Shown here: piece after piece, positions 42,320-54,869 of the stretch | Position numbering within the stretch: the stretch's first letter is position 1 | Layout: every line of letters starts with the position of its first letter | Assembly (NCBI GenBank): GCA_033675265.1 | Contig: JAUJYZ010001097.1 | Span: 23,501 to 87,500, forward strand | Length of the DNA stretch: 64,000 nucleotides | From: Actinostola sp. cb2023 | Taxonomy: Eukaryota; Cnidaria; Anthozoa; Actiniaria; Actinostolidae | Direction: 5' to 3' | The notes under the pieces: generated by a model | Seen by the model: only the letters and a program-made list of their open reading frames with translations | Database searches by the model: none | What the model was told of the DNA's origin: nothing | Made by a program: the position numbers and the translations under genes

Positions 42320-45300
42320 TGCTTGGGATATCCTTTTTCAGCACAAATATGGTACTCAACTTTTGAGTTGTTTAAATAGACAACCAGAAGTCCCTGATGG
42401 CTGCAAAGGAGCCTACTGTGCTCCTTGACAAAAGACCAATCTACTCGAGCTAGCTTTCCTTCAACCCAGAGAATATAATAATAGAGAGCTGCCAGTGGAC
42501 TAATAAAATGTTTTCATACCCTGTTACAGTGCAAAAAAAAAAGGTTTTCATGCCATGCATTTAATCATGAAAAACTTTATAATGATTTATAACATAGCAT
42601 TGATATAACGCGCGCTCTGATTGGCTAATTAGCGTTCACGGCATCGCCATAGCGCGCGCTCTGAAATCAATTGGAAAATAAAATTGTTTTATTTGAATTT
42701 GGAGTAACTATAATGTTATAAAAGGAATGGTCAACGCTTCAGCTGTGCGTCCATCGAGTTATGGATGCACTTGGTCGGGTGCTAAGCACTCAAGAAGCTA
42801 GAGACTCTTACGCTTCTCTCTCGTGCTTAGCAGCCTCCCGCGTGCATCCATAACTCGATGGACGCACGCTGAGCGTTGGCATTCCTTCAATTTACAGCAA
42901 CTGTGGTGTTTAAATCACTTCGCTTTCATACCACAGTCTCACTAGCTTACATGTATCACCCATTTTAGTGAAAATTGGAAGAAAATCGATGTATTTGCTA
43001 ACCTGGAGAGCTCAAAACGAGACAAGTATCACCAGTTTCAGTCACTGTGTTGTTATCCAAGACAATACTAGTTGTATGTCTCATATTTGCGCAGTGTTTG
43101 TCATCATTAACTAGTGATACTTTGCTTGACATTTTAAATGAAGTGAGAGATATAACAGAAATATAGTAACAGATTTAACTAAGTTTACAAGTGAAGAGAG
43201 TACTAGACATCCAAGCTCACATATGCAACACACAACAACTTAAGAACAACACAAATACTGCACGAAAACACACTAAACTAAACGACTACAGTACAAACAA
43301 ACCTACTGCATCATCGAGCCATCTTAAAGTTTGTAATCACCTCGACATGCAGTCATTTCCAACTGCACAAAGGCACCAAGAAAGACTGAATCGATCATGT
43401 AAGGAATCTGTCATTTGACACAAAGTAGGTCAAAAACAACTAACATAAAACAGATAGTCAGAATAATTGGTCATCACAGACTTTAAAGTCTCAGACTTAA
43501 ACTAATGAGAGATGAAATTTTCGAGTCATCATGCGGGTTTAGAGTTAAGAAATAAGGACGCCAAGCAAAGTACGACAGGCGTTCCTTGAAGAGTAGAAAA
43601 GGGACTGGGTCAAAGAAATATGAAGCACAGGAATCCCAAGCTCAATGCCTTATTTTCACGCGAAAATATCAGAGACATATTTCGCGAGGCTTTAATTTCG
43701 GCGATTTTGCAGAAAAAAACGTATACAAGGGAACTTAATTTCGCGTTTTTTTAAATGATGATCTGGCGCAGTATACAAACATCTTGTTTTGAATCGGGTA
43801 AATGATTTAACAATTCACATGCATATTGGCATATTTTTGTAACGTCATTCTATGTACAAGAATGCCACAAAACCATTTTAAAAGAAACATGTAGGTATAT
43901 ACGTGTGCTCGTTTTAAGAGCACGACGTTTGTTATTTTGTCTGAAGCAATACGTTCGTTTTTATCACAATGTTCGTTCGTGGACTAATTGCTGATAAAAG
44001 ACCTCACCGCGTGACATTAAATTTCGCGTCGTTAATTTTCGCGGTAATTATTCGCACCGACTCTTTAATTTCGCGATTTTTATTTCAAATGAATGAACTT
44101 ACAAACTAGCTACTAGTACGATTACTCAGTCGATTACTAAACTTATACCCCATTCACACTGAATCTTAAGCATGTTTTAAAGTGGTTTAACTAAACAGGT
44201 TTAATAGGAAATTAGTCTACAAACGCTGCATAATCTTTGGCACAAAACTGCCGGTAAACTGTCCTTTATGTTGCACAGTATGAATTCCAGGTAGTTTGAT
44301 TCTGCATGATCTTGTGAAGTTACGGCCCTCGAATTAGAGAAGCGAGAAAAACTCAGTTTAACTAAACAAGGTTTGGTGTGAATGGGGTATAAGCCTACCA
44401 ACTTTTGCAAATTTGTACGCGATTTGGAGCGCGAGAAACGAGCAATCTATAAAACCGTAAAAAAGAGTAATTTCCCGTGACGTTTCGAGCGTTAGACGGC
44501 TGCGGAAGAGGAATGGCTAAGACTCGAAACAGTGTTCAGTATAGATTTCCTTTAACCATTGAATTTATCATTATCGAATTCATGAATAATTAATGAGGGA
44601 AATACAATAGAAATCATAAGCGTAGCAGACATCTGTAAATCGGCAAGAGATTCGTCCTCATTTGCATTCAACTTTAACTTGGATTTTCTCGGCCAAACTG
44701 TTTCCTATCATCCAAATTATAGTAAAACATCCACTTATACATCGTTGGATTCGATAAGCCAATATACAATAATCGCGTCCGATCTGTATGGGATTTACAA
44801 ACTAAATCCCATACAGATCGGCCGCTCATATTGTATATAGTACTTATACACCGACGCAGCCCATATACTACTGTTCCATTTATATCTTACATACTGATTC
44901 AGTAATATTTTTGCTTCCGCTCATTATGACATGGCTGAGAGTTTATTATAATAAATGTCAAAAAAGACTAAAAACAATGAGAAAAACATTGTAAAAACAA
45001 CTAGGAAAAAAGAAAGATGTCATTAAAATGAAAACTAACTCTGTCATTTCCAAGCTCTTGAACCGAAAACGCTTTCTGACGCGTGTGGGAATAGAATGGA
45101 CTGACAGGAGCGGAGAGGAACGAATCAGGGAGGAGACAGAAATGGCTCAAAAGAAACAAACCGAAAAAAATAGTGAGGAGGGAGAAAAATGGCATAAAAA
45201 TATAGAGTTCAACAACAAACAGGGAGAAAAATGGCCTAAAATTTAAGGAGGATGGATATTTAATGCCTATCAGCAATTAATGATTCTTACCCTTCGCGGG

Positions 45301-45586
45301 ACCTAAAAGTATCGACATGGCAATTGCATGTTTTAATCTCATTATAAGTTAACTTATAACACATCTTTTTAACTTGCTTTTATTAGCCACTATTTGTACT
45401 ATTTCTATTTTGTTTATTCTAATATCTGATTATTGTAATGACGTACATAATCACGTCACATGGAGCATGCGCGCGCATCACAGTACAGGTGAATTCTTGA
45501 TTAGTACGTGTCGATTCTAGAGAACCAAGTGATATCTCGTGGGCAGTTTTCAAACGTTCAATGAAGCACGTTTTCTGCCTTTCTTA
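42320..45586. repeat. 3.3-kb segmental duplication, copy A
   Basis: From ACTGCTTGGGATATCC to CGTTTTCTGCCTTTCTT this block is nearly identical to 46670-49978. It contains a hairpin (about 42752-42869), a MITE with CTTATACCCCATTCACAC ends (44147-44394) and the dispersed repeat at 44570-44850. Short frames inside (for example 45028-45246) have no recognisable homologue. Confidence 0.9.
44147..44394. mobile_element. 248-bp MITE inside the duplication
   Basis: CTTATACCCCATTCACACTG at the left is mirrored by GTGTGAATGGGGTATAAG at the right. Inner words GTTTAACTAAAC pair as well. The second copy is at about 48482-48733. Confidence 0.7.
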
Positions 45587-46669
45587 TACACCTACTGGCT
45601 TCTAAATACTTATATAAACATGATTTGGTGTTTTTAGATCGATTACACTCGAATTTTGGGCACTACAGTATATTTAATTTCTGATTGAATTTATCAGGAT
45701 TAGTTGGTGAAAATATGCAAATGCAAAACTTTGACGCGTCAGTGATCGCGGGATTTCAAACTATCAGAGATTTTAGAAGTTTTTAGCGAATTTTGTTTGC
45801 CATGGAAATCTTGACAGCTCGCGGGCTCAAACTATCAGGCGGTTAAGTTGTCTCGTGGCGTGGCTATCGGTTCTGGAAGTGCTTCGCAGAACTGGGCCAC
45901 TTTGCCACAATTTAAAGTCTTTTATTGGCATGTTTTCACCACAGAAGCCCCCAGAACAGCATCATTAAGCTTGACTGGTGGTAGAGGCCATTCTCCTGGA
46001 AGAAATCAGGGGCGAGGTGCAATTTCACGATGAAACTGAATCTGCAAACACGGTGTCAGATTTTCAAAATGGCCGATTCAGCCGAGTGAGAGTTGTTTAA
46101 TATCTCTGGTCGTTCTGTGGTGAATTCGAGGACCTACTAAGGCAGTTTTGGCGACTTTCGACTAGTAAAGAATGCAACCGGTGCATTAGTTTGCCTGTAG
46201 GCCCGGGTGATAAAAGACCCAGTGATAAAATATCTCTAAAATGGAGGTACGGAATGTCGTTGACAAAAATGTTCATGATATCCCAGAATGCAGTTCGGTC
46301 GTGCGTTGGAAAACAACAGGGATCCCGAAATAGTCGAATTGAAAATCCCCGAATATACCAAGAAGAGAGATGGAAGTTTGCCGAGCAAGTGGCGTTTTGT
46401 TTCACAATGATGTATTTTGGAAGAAAATCAAAGTCAAATGTCGCACATTGTCATGACGTCAAAAACGCGCATTTTTGATTTCTATGAAAAACGGCAAACT
46501 GCAAAACAAGCTCTTTTTCTAATGTAATCGATCTAAAAATGACCAAATCATGTTTATATAGGTATCAATAAGCCAGTAGGTGTATTTTTGAAGCAATTGC
46601 ATAACTATTTGAAAATTATCAAAATAGTCACATACGCAGTTTTCATGGGCACCCCTTCAAATATTAACT
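45587..46669. mobile_element. Spacer between duplicate blocks: composite inverted-repeat element
   Basis: Near-terminal arms TACACCTACTGGCTTCTAA...TTATATAAACATGATTTGGT (45587-45650) and their complement (about 46530-46590) bracket sequence that is an inverted relative of the piggyBac-like element at 26338-27352 (shared TTAAGCTTGACTGGTG-type and AAGAGAGATGGAAGTTTGC words). No intact gene is seen. Confidence 0.6.
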
Positions 46670-49600
46670 GCTTGGGATATCCTTTTTCACCAGCACAAAT
46701 ATGGTACTCAACTTTTGAGTTGTTTAAATAGACAACCAGAAGTCCCTGATGGCTGCAAAGGAGTGTGCTCCTTGACAAAAGACCAATCTACTCGAGCTAG
46801 CTTTCCTTCAACCCAGAGAATATAATAATAGAGAGCTGCCAGTGGACTAATAAAATGTTTTCATACCCTGTTACAGTGCAACAAAAAAGGTTTTCATGCC
46901 ATGCATTTAATCATGAAAAACTTTATAATGATTTATAACATAGCATTGATATAACGCGCGCTCTGATTGGCTAATTAGCGTGCATCGCCATAGCGTGCGC
47001 TCTGAAATCAATTGGAAAATAAAATTGTTTTATTTGAATTTGGAGTAACTATAATGTTATAAAAGGAATGGTCAACGCTTCAGCTGTGCGTCCATCGAGT
47101 TATGGATGCACTTGGTCGGGTGCTAAGCACTCAAGAAGCTAGAGACTCTTACGCTTCTCTCGTGCTTAGCAGCCTCCCGCGTGCATCCATAACTCGATGG
47201 ACACACACTGAGCATTGGCATTCCTTCAATTTACAGCAACTGTGGTGTTTAAATCACTTCGCTTTCATACCACAGTCTCACTAGCTTACATGTATCACCC
47301 ATTTTAGTGAAAATTGGAAGAAAATCGATGTATTTGCTAACCTGGAGAGCTCAAAACGAGACAAGTATCACCAGTTTCAGTCACTGTGTTGTTATCCAAG
47401 ACAATACTAGTTGTATGTCTCATATTTGCGCAGTGTTTGTCATCATTAACTAGTGATACTTTGCTTGACATTTTAAATGAAGTGAGAGATATAACAGAAA
47501 TATAGTAACAGATTTAACTAAGTTTACAAGTGAAGAGAGTACTAGACATCCAAGCTCACATATGCAACACACAACAACTTAAGAACAACACAAATACTGC
47601 ACGAAAACACACTAAACTAAACGACTACAGTACAAACAAACCTACTGCATCATCGAGCCATCTTAAAGTTTGTAATCACCTCGACATGCAGTCATTTCCA
47701 ACTGCACAAAGGCACCCAAGAAAGACTGAATCGATCATGTAAGGAATCTGTCATTTGACACAAAGTAGGTCAAAAACAACTAACATAAAACAGATAGTCA
47801 GAATAATTGGTCATCACAGACTTTAAAGTCTCAGACTTAAACTAATGAGAGATGAAATTTTCGAGTCATCATGCGGGTTTAGAGTTAAGAAATAAGGACG
47901 CCAAGCAAAGTACGACAGGCGTTCCTTGAAGAGTAGAAAAGGGACTGGGTCAAAGAAATATGAAGCACAGGAATCCCAAGCTCAATGCCTTATTTTCACG
48001 CGAAAATATCAGAGACATATTTCGCGAGGCTTTAATTTCGGCGATTTTGCAGAAAAAAACGTATACAAGGGAACTTAATTTCGCGTTTTTTTAAATGATG
48101 ATCTGGCGCAGTATACAAACATCTTGTTTTGAATCGGGTAAATGATTTAACAATTCACATGCATATTGGCATATTTTTGTAACGTCATTCTATGTACAAG
48201 AATGCCACAAAACCATTTTAAAAGAAACATGTAGGTATATACGTGTGCTCGTTTTAGAGCACGACGTTTGTTATTTTGTCTGAAGCAATACGTTCGTTTT
48301 TATCACAATGTTCGTTCGTGGACTAATTGCTGATAAAAGACCTCACTGCGTGACATTAAATTTCGCGTCGTTAATTTTCGCGGTAATTATTCGCACCGAC
48401 TCTTTAATTTCGCGATTTTTATTTCAAATGAATGAACTTACAAACTAGCTACTAGTACGATTACTCAGTCGATTACTAAACTTATACCCCATTCACACTG
48501 AATCTTAAGCATGTTTTAAAGTGGTTTAACTAAACAGGTTTAATAGGAAATTAGTCTACAAACGCTGCATAATCTTTGGCACAAAACTGCCGGTAAACTG
48601 TCCTTTATGTTGCACAGTATGAATTCCAGGTAGTTTGATTCTGCATGATCTTGTGAAGTTACGGCCCTCGAATTAGAGAAGCGAGAAAAACTCAGTCAGT
48701 TAACTAAACAAGGTTTGGTGTGAATGGGGTATAAGCCTACCAACTTTTGCAAATTTGTACGCGATTTGGAGCGAAAAACGAGCAATCTATAAAACCGTAA
48801 AAAAAGAGTAATTTCCCGTGACGTTTCGAGCGTTAGACGGCTGCGGAAGAGGAATGGCTAAGACTCGAAACAGTGTTCAGTATAGATTTCCTTTAACCAT
48901 TGAATTTATCATTATCGAATTCATGAATAATTAATGAGGGAAATACAATAGAAATCATAAGCGTAGCAGACATCTGTAAATCGGCAAGAGATTCGTCCTC
49001 ATTTGCATTCAACTTTAACTTGGATTTTCTCGGCCAAACTGTTTCCTATCATCCAAATTATAGTAAAACATCCACTTATACATCGTTGGATTCGATAAGC
49101 CAATATACAATAATCGCGTCCGATCTGTATGGGATTTACAAACTAAATCCCATACAGATCGGCCGCTCATATTGTATATAGTACTTATACACCGACGCAG
49201 CCCATATACTACTGTTCCATTTATATCACTTACATACTGATTCAGTGATATTTTTGCTTCCGCTCATTATGACATGGCTGAGAGTTTATTATAATAAATG
49301 TCAAAAAAGACTAAAAACAATGAGAAAAACCAAGAGACCATAAGGGACAGATGTCCCTCATGGTCTCTTGGAAAAACATTGTAAAAACAACTAGGAAAAA
49401 AGAAAGATGTCATTAAGAAAACTAACTCTGTCATTTCCAAGCTCTTGAACCGAAAACGCTTTCTGACGCGTGTGGGAATAGAATGGACTGACAGGAGCGG
49501 AGAGGAACGAATCAGGGAGGAGGCAGAAATGGCTCAAAAGAAACAAACCGAAAAAAATAGTGAGCAGGGAGAAAAATGGCATAAAAATATAGAGTTCAAC

Positions 49601-49978
49601 AACAAACAGGGAGCAGGGAGAAAAATGGCCTAAAATTTAAGGAGGATGGATATTTAATGCCTATCAGCAATTAATGATTCTTACCCTTCGCGGGACCTAA
49701 AAGTATCGACATGGCAATTGCATGTTTTAATCTCATTATAAGTTAACTTATAACACATCTTTTTAACTTGCTTTTATTAGCCACTATTTGTACTATTTCT
49801 ATTTTGTTTATTCTAATATCTGATTATTGTAATGACGTACATATTCACGTCACATGGAGCATGCGCGCGCGTCACAGTTCAGGTGAATTCTTGATTAGTA
49901 CGTGTCGATTCTAGAGAACCAAGTGATATCTCGTGGGCGGTTTTCAAACGTTCAATGAAGCACGTTTTCTGCCTTTCT
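46670..49978. repeat. 3.3-kb segmental duplication, copy B
   Basis: This is the second copy of 42320-45586 in the same orientation, with scattered small indels and substitutions (for example GCGTTCACGGCATCGCC in A is GCGTGCATCGCC in B). It has one private insertion, a 42-bp palindrome at 49330-49371. Confidence 0.9.
49330..49371. repeat. 42-bp near-perfect palindrome private to copy B
   Basis: CCAAGAGACCAT and AAGGGAC face GTCCC TCATGGTCTCTTGG around a four-base centre with one mismatch. AAAAA flanks both sides, while copy A has a single AAAAA at the matching place (about 44982-44989). Confidence 0.85.
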
Positions 49979-50115
49979 TTGACAATATTACTTGGTATCA
50001 ATCAGCTGTTGAGTCATTGAAGTCTCATCAGGATTCACCTTCTGAGGGGCAAACATTATCAACTAGAGAGTATTATATTATATTAATCAGCTGTTAAACT
50101 CCTTGAACACTAGCT

Positions 50116-51315
50116 TTTTTTTTTTTTTTTTTTTCAATGATGTTTATTATTAATGAAATGTTCACTTTACAATTTACAACTTGTAACAAAGTGTTACTCT
50201 ATTATTTACAATTCGTTTTTTTTTTACAGTGTTTACAGTATAGAGTTACAAATACAATAAAGAAATAAAGAAATAGATAACTAAATAGACAACTAAACAA
50301 AACTATTGAATGAAGCTAAATAACAACAAGGGGGTGGATGTTCTACAGTAAATACGATGGAGGTAGGTTAAAATATTTCTATGATCGTTTCAGTATAACT
50401 TATATTGTGTTAAATACTTATTAATCAAAAAAGGAGAAGGACATTAAAAGACATTGATAGTTAATGGAGGCCTGTATTATCTAATGCTGGAATGATTTTT
50501 TCCCATTTCTTGACATGTTTATTTAAGTTGTTTTGTTTTTTTTGCAATTTCTTTTTCGATTCCATGTATATATCTTAATTTTGCCACAAATATTTTAAAA
50601 ATAGGTAATTTTGTTATCAACTTACATTGATAAATAAATTGTTTGGCTGCTAAAATTACATGGTTAACAAGAATAAAATCGTGCTTGATATTGAGTTTAC
50701 CGATAATAATATCAATAATTGTTAATGTTACTATCTCGTAACCAAGGTGAGTAGTTCTTTCCAAAAAATCTGAATACAGGCACAATTAAATAATAAATGC
50801 TCGATGGTTTCAATATCATTTTGGCAAAAGAAGCACAGAGGTGAATCTACGTAACCGAACTTGAAAAGCTTTACGTTGGTGAAGAGAATATTGTTCAAGA
50901 TTTTATATTGGAATTCACGCAGTTTCGTATATAGAGTCGTTCTGAAAGGGAGCAAATAAACATCTTTCCAATTAACGTTATGATCCAAATTAAGATTCTT
51001 TTCGAGTTTAGCCCGTGCTGTTGGTATCGATTTTTTACGCGATATAAACTCCTTATAAACTGCCTGAGGTTTGACATTTAGTATATTAACTTTACCATTG
51101 TTTAGAAAAATAAATACATCATCATTGTGTTCTTCGAGGGGAGTAGAAATAGCTTCGGTCTTTATTTTTGCTTTCCATTTTGTTGGTAGAGTGCTAACCA
51201 AGCCCTGTAGTAAAAGGAGCTCTGCTGAGGTTATTTCGGCGCTATTTAGAATTTGGTTATTTTGTAATAATTTTCCATTTTGAGATAAAAGATCACCAAC
51301 ATTGACTATATTTTT
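50116..51315 (-). mobile_element. 5'-truncated L1/Tx1-like LINE insertion
   Basis: The minus strand carries the last part of a non-LTR reverse transcriptase protein (51201-50731), ending in a zinc-finger segment CFFCQNDIETIEHLLFNC preceded by LPFRTTLYTKLREFQYKIL. A 3' UTR and a poly-A tail (T run at 50116-50133 on plus) follow. Perfect 9-bp target-site duplications ACACTAGCT lie at 50107-50115 and 51316-51324. The 5' part and the endonuclease are missing, so the copy is dead on arrival. It inserted next to a fragment of the dispersed repeat found at 62040-62230. Confidence 0.92.
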
Positions 51316-51324
51316 ACACTAGCT

Positions 51325-51460
51325 GCCGTCTGCATGTGCTATCAAACAGAGAGAATTCTATTGAAAAGTTACCGGTGCAATATTCAGCTAATGAAAAATC
51401 CTCACGAGACCGGTTCGGCAAATGACGTCTATATTGATATGAAGCAATTCAGTAGAAGAT
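51325..51460 (+). repeat. Fragment of a dispersed repeat
   Basis: TGTGCTATCAAACAGAGAG, TTCTATTGAAAAGTT, AATATTCAGCTAATG and CCTCACGAGACCGG follow the order seen at 62098-62230, and resemble the first half of the 105-bp unit at 58555-60770. Confidence 0.6.
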
Positions 51461-51925
51461 TGGTACTTCGTGATTGCAAAGAGATAAATCAATAGATAAT
51501 TTTTCCATTATCATTTAAAAAAATGACATCCCGGCTCTACCTTCCGGCAGATGGAAAGAGCGCTAGCCCCCAGGGCGATACGGAGAGAGCTAGAATAATA
51601 ATAAGACGAAGAAGAATAACGGAAAGCTTGTACGCCGTGCACTCATCAAATACCTGCCTGATGTGCTGTGAACTTGGTGAAACTCGTCGATGCGGAACAA
51701 TGCTGTATGCTGTCTTGAAGCGTTAAAGTCACTACTAAAAGCTTACCCGGCATAAAAGCTACCGAACAATTTTCAAGACTGTCTGATGATTCAAGCGCAA
51801 ACAGGAACCCAAATCTCGTGCATGCAGCTGCATTTAAAAAGTAAGAACATTCAGTGTCACAGAGTGAATATGTTGAAAGCCCTTGACTAATTCAATCTAG
51901 AGAGAATTAGCATTTATTTCGCTCG

Positions 51926-52861
51926 ATGAATGTAACTAAAGATCAATGTCTTTATCGAGGGGAGTATTCCCAAGACAACGTCAACTTTCATGCAAAGAGT
52001 TTCCAAACGTTATCCTTGATTATCTTAATTTGTGGCGGAGCGATGTCGCCTGCTATTGTCATTGGAAATAGCTTAGTGATTGTCGCGCTTTTGCGAAAAC
52101 AGTCACTCAGAACACCGACAAACATCCTCATCTGTATCTTAGCCTTCGACGACTGCTTTATTGGGTTAGTTTTTATACCTTCTTTCATGGTGTGGATTGG
52201 GAGTCACAGTCTCAATCAGTCTTGCATCTTTCTTGGTACGCTTTTTGCGATAGGATGGCTCGGTTGTGGAGCGTCATTTTTGGGGATGGTTGCTGTAAGT
52301 ATCGAGCGTTATTTGGCGTTATTTCTGCATTTAAAATACCAGACATTTGTGACCGTGCAGAAAGCTATGGCTTCTGCTATCATCTCCTGGTCCATTCCCA
52401 TCATCGTCGCTTTGATCTATCTATTAGGATCTCCAGTCGGCCTGGCTGCGTGTTTGGTCATATTAATTACATTCCTAATACCTGGTCTTGTAATCATTGC
52501 ATTTATATATTACAAAGTAATACGACTTGTACGACAACACAGCCATCAAATACAAGCGCAAGAAATTCGAACCATCGCCAACACTACTAATACTGCAAGA
52601 CAGCGAAAAATGGCCGTGACAATAGGATGTGTAGTCGGAGTATCGTTCCTCTGTTATCTGCCGATATTCTGTGCCAGTATCGTGGCCTTCGCTGTCGACT
52701 TTACCGTAACGTCAAAAGAGGCGTTGGGATTCTGTAATTTCTTGTTTTCCATCAGCTCATTGTGCAATCCTTTTATATACTGTCACCGAAATCAAGGAAT
52801 ACGTAGTGCAGTCCTGTCTTGTCTTAGGGATCTAAGAAAGTGGGTGTGGTCAATCCAGTGA
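51926..52861 (+). CDS. Class A (rhodopsin-like) G-protein-coupled receptor, intronless
   Basis: This is a 311-residue seven-helix receptor in one exon, starting at ATG after TTTCGCTCG. Landmarks: GN at 47-48 in TM1, LAFDD at 72-76 in TM2, Cys100 at the top of TM3, SIERY at 125-129 (E in place of D of DRY), Trp155 and Pro158 in TM4, Pro186 in TM5, CYLP at 243-246 in TM6 (Trp replaced by Tyr) and NPFIY at 281-285 in TM7. There are N-glycosylation sites at Asn2 and Asn97. The second extracellular loop is only a few residues, as in melanocortin, S1P and cannabinoid receptors, which lack the usual loop cysteine. The ligand is unknown. Single-exon orphan receptors of this sort are common in cnidarians. 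The frame is intact. Confidence 0.9.
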   Translation: MNVTKDQCLYRGEYSQDNVNFHAKSFQTLSLIILICGGAMSPAIVIGNSLVIVALLRKQSLRTPTNILICILAFDDCFIGLVFIPSFMVWIGSHSLNQSCIFLGTLFAIGWLGCGASFLGMVAVSIERYLALFLHLKYQTFVTVQKAMASAIISWSIPIIVALIYLLGSPVGLAACLVILITFLIPGLVIIAFIYYKVIRLVRQHSHQIQAQEIRTIANTTNTARQRKMAVTIGCVVGVSFLCYLPIFCASIVAFAVDFTVTSKEALGFCNFLFSISSLCNPFIYCHRNQGIRSAVLSCLRDLRKWVWSIQ

Positions 52862-53299
52862 GCACTCAGTGAGTGCCCATTAAGGTTCCTACACTTGGTA
52901 CTGATAATTTAAAATATCAAACAATAATATCTAACATATATTATGTATGGATACAAGCCAAGGAAAAAAGAACACTTCCCCCTGAATTTCTGTCTTCTAA
53001 TCGCAAAAGAGTTATATTTTTCAAGCCTCAAACAAAGAAGAACCTTCAGACTTTGAGATATTTCTTATACTGTTGAGGAGCAAATTAAATATTGAAAAAA
53101 CTCAAATAACGGAACAAATTAGGTGCTAAATTACCCAGACTGCACGTTTTGTGTTGTTGTTTTGTTATTTGTCACTTCCCGCTTTGTTTTAAAAAAAAAA
53201 CCAACAACAACAACATGTATTGTACAAAATAAGATGTATCAGTTCGTGTTATATATGCTTTGTAAATAGACTTTGTAGTGAATCTTTATTTGACATTAA

Positions 53300-53990
53300 A
53301 CCTTATTAAAGGAAAAAACAAAAAACAAAAACAAAAAACAAACAAACAAACAATAATATTATAATTTACAAGATAATACTGAAAAACCTGGCATCGCTGT
53401 CAGCCATGTTTCGGACGAGTACGGTTGTTTCAAAATACTGGCAAACAGTAATTAGCATTTTGACGGCACGCGTCCGAGTTTGAGAAGTGGCGGGAAAAAT
53501 TCAATCGTTCGCAATTTTGTTCAAAACGTTTATAAAAATACCATGGTTACTTATTTAGAAGCACATTTTAGCCAACTGTCCCGCGTGATATCGTGCCGGG
53601 ATATCAATTAAGCCGTCCTGATTGTAGTGGCCCGGATGATAAATTTAATTATATATAATCGGTTTATAATCGGTCAATTTTGGTTCGATTCGGCGAAATA
53701 TCAGGGCGATTTCGCAGAATCGAACCAAAATTGACCGATTATTTATTTATCACCCCACTCTTTTCGCCGAAATGAAAGAATTTCACTAAAAACATCGAGG
53801 ACGATCTTTTCAAAATACAGTACAAACTAATTAGCACATTGTCGGCACGCGTCCGTGAGTTTGAGAAGTGGCGGGAAAAAATTCAATCGTTCAAGGCGTT
53901 TATTTATCTTTTGAATGAAACATATTTTCCCTTAAAATGACCAGAATTAATATAAAAGAAGCACATTTTAACCAACTGTCCGCCGGATAC
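53300..53990. repeat. Direct repeats around a hairpin
   Basis: About 170 bases with GGCACGCGTCCG, TTTGAGAAGTGGCGGGAAAA and AGAAGCACATTTTA occur at about 53465-53590 and 53845-53985. Between them GGTCAATTTTGGTTCGATTC faces its complement (53677-53749). It could be a small composite element. No gene. Confidence 0.55.
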
Positions 53991-53991
53991 A

Positions 53992-54258
53992 CCTATTTCA
54001 AAAAACGTTTGCATCTGAAATCTGAATCTGAAATCTGAGACCGAGAGGGATTGTATAAATGCACAATAACTTTATTATTATTGCGTTATTGTGGGTATAA
54101 GTTGTGATCTATCTTGTAATTACTGGAATATGCCACGACCTTTCGGCGAAGACCTACATTGGCGATAGTGTGGCTACGAGTGTTTTTACATGTAGGTCAC
54201 AGATTCAGATTTCAGATTCAGATTTCAGATGCCAAGGTTTTTTGAAATAGGTGTATCA
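53992..54258. mobile_element. TA-flanked foldback MITE (CACCTATTTC ends), second copy
   Basis: ACACCTATTTCAAAAAACGT at the left faces its complement at the right (TTTTTTGAAATAGGTGTA). Inner ATCTGAAATCTGAATCTGAA repeats also mirror each other. Sibling of 2227-2506. Confidence 0.7.
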
Positions 54259-54267
54259 AGACATAGC

Positions 54268-54552
54268 CTGATTATCAGACAGCACGGGTCAACCGCTGAC
54301 CCCTAGTTTCCTCTAGGGGTCAGCGGTTGACCCATGCCGTCTGATAATCGGAAAACACTAGATCCCAATGACCAAAACCAGGTCAAGATTTGAATAACAA
54401 TAGGAACTATTGTACAACAATAGGAACTATTGTTAGATATGCCTCGTTCTACAAAGGACATTTCTTTGTAGAACGAGGCATCTATTGTTATTCAAATCTT
54501 GACCTGGTTTTGGTCATTGGGATCTAGTGTTTTCCCTGATAATCAGGCTAAT
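54268..54552. mobile_element. Nested multi-hairpin palindrome
   Basis: CCTGATTATCAG at the left faces CTGATAATCAGG at the far right. Inside are a hairpin with CGGGTCAACCGCTGACCCCT arms (54285-54340), and a 54-base perfect arm starting GAAAACACTAGATCCCAATG (54352) with its complement ending near 54535. An inner hairpin, ATGCCTCGTTCTACAAA and its complement, lies within that. Arms are almost free of mismatches. Confidence 0.85.
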
Positions 54553-54869
54553 CAAGACACTGACTATCGTGGGATATCAGGACAGTAGATCTCGCTTCTG
54601 ATTGGCTGAACTGATTATAGTGGGATGATAAATGAGTTGAATCATAAAGGAAGATCTAGAATATATTGTGATGTAATAAATATTAATATAAAGTTGATGA
54701 TAATTTCTCAAGCTGAGACTAGCCGCCGCAGGGATTCACTCTGCCTCTGAAATGGGACATTAATGCTTAGCTGTAATTTTGAAATCGAAATTCTAAATAA
54801 AATCAGCTGAAAGTAAAAGACAGAAAATGACAACTTTTTTCCGAACCTACCGTAGAATCCCGGTTATAA

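Noticed and set aside
45028..45246. 72-codon charged frame repeated in both duplicates
   Set aside because: No homology is recognised, it lacks splice or promoter context, and the second copy (49445-49633) differs by indels that change its end.
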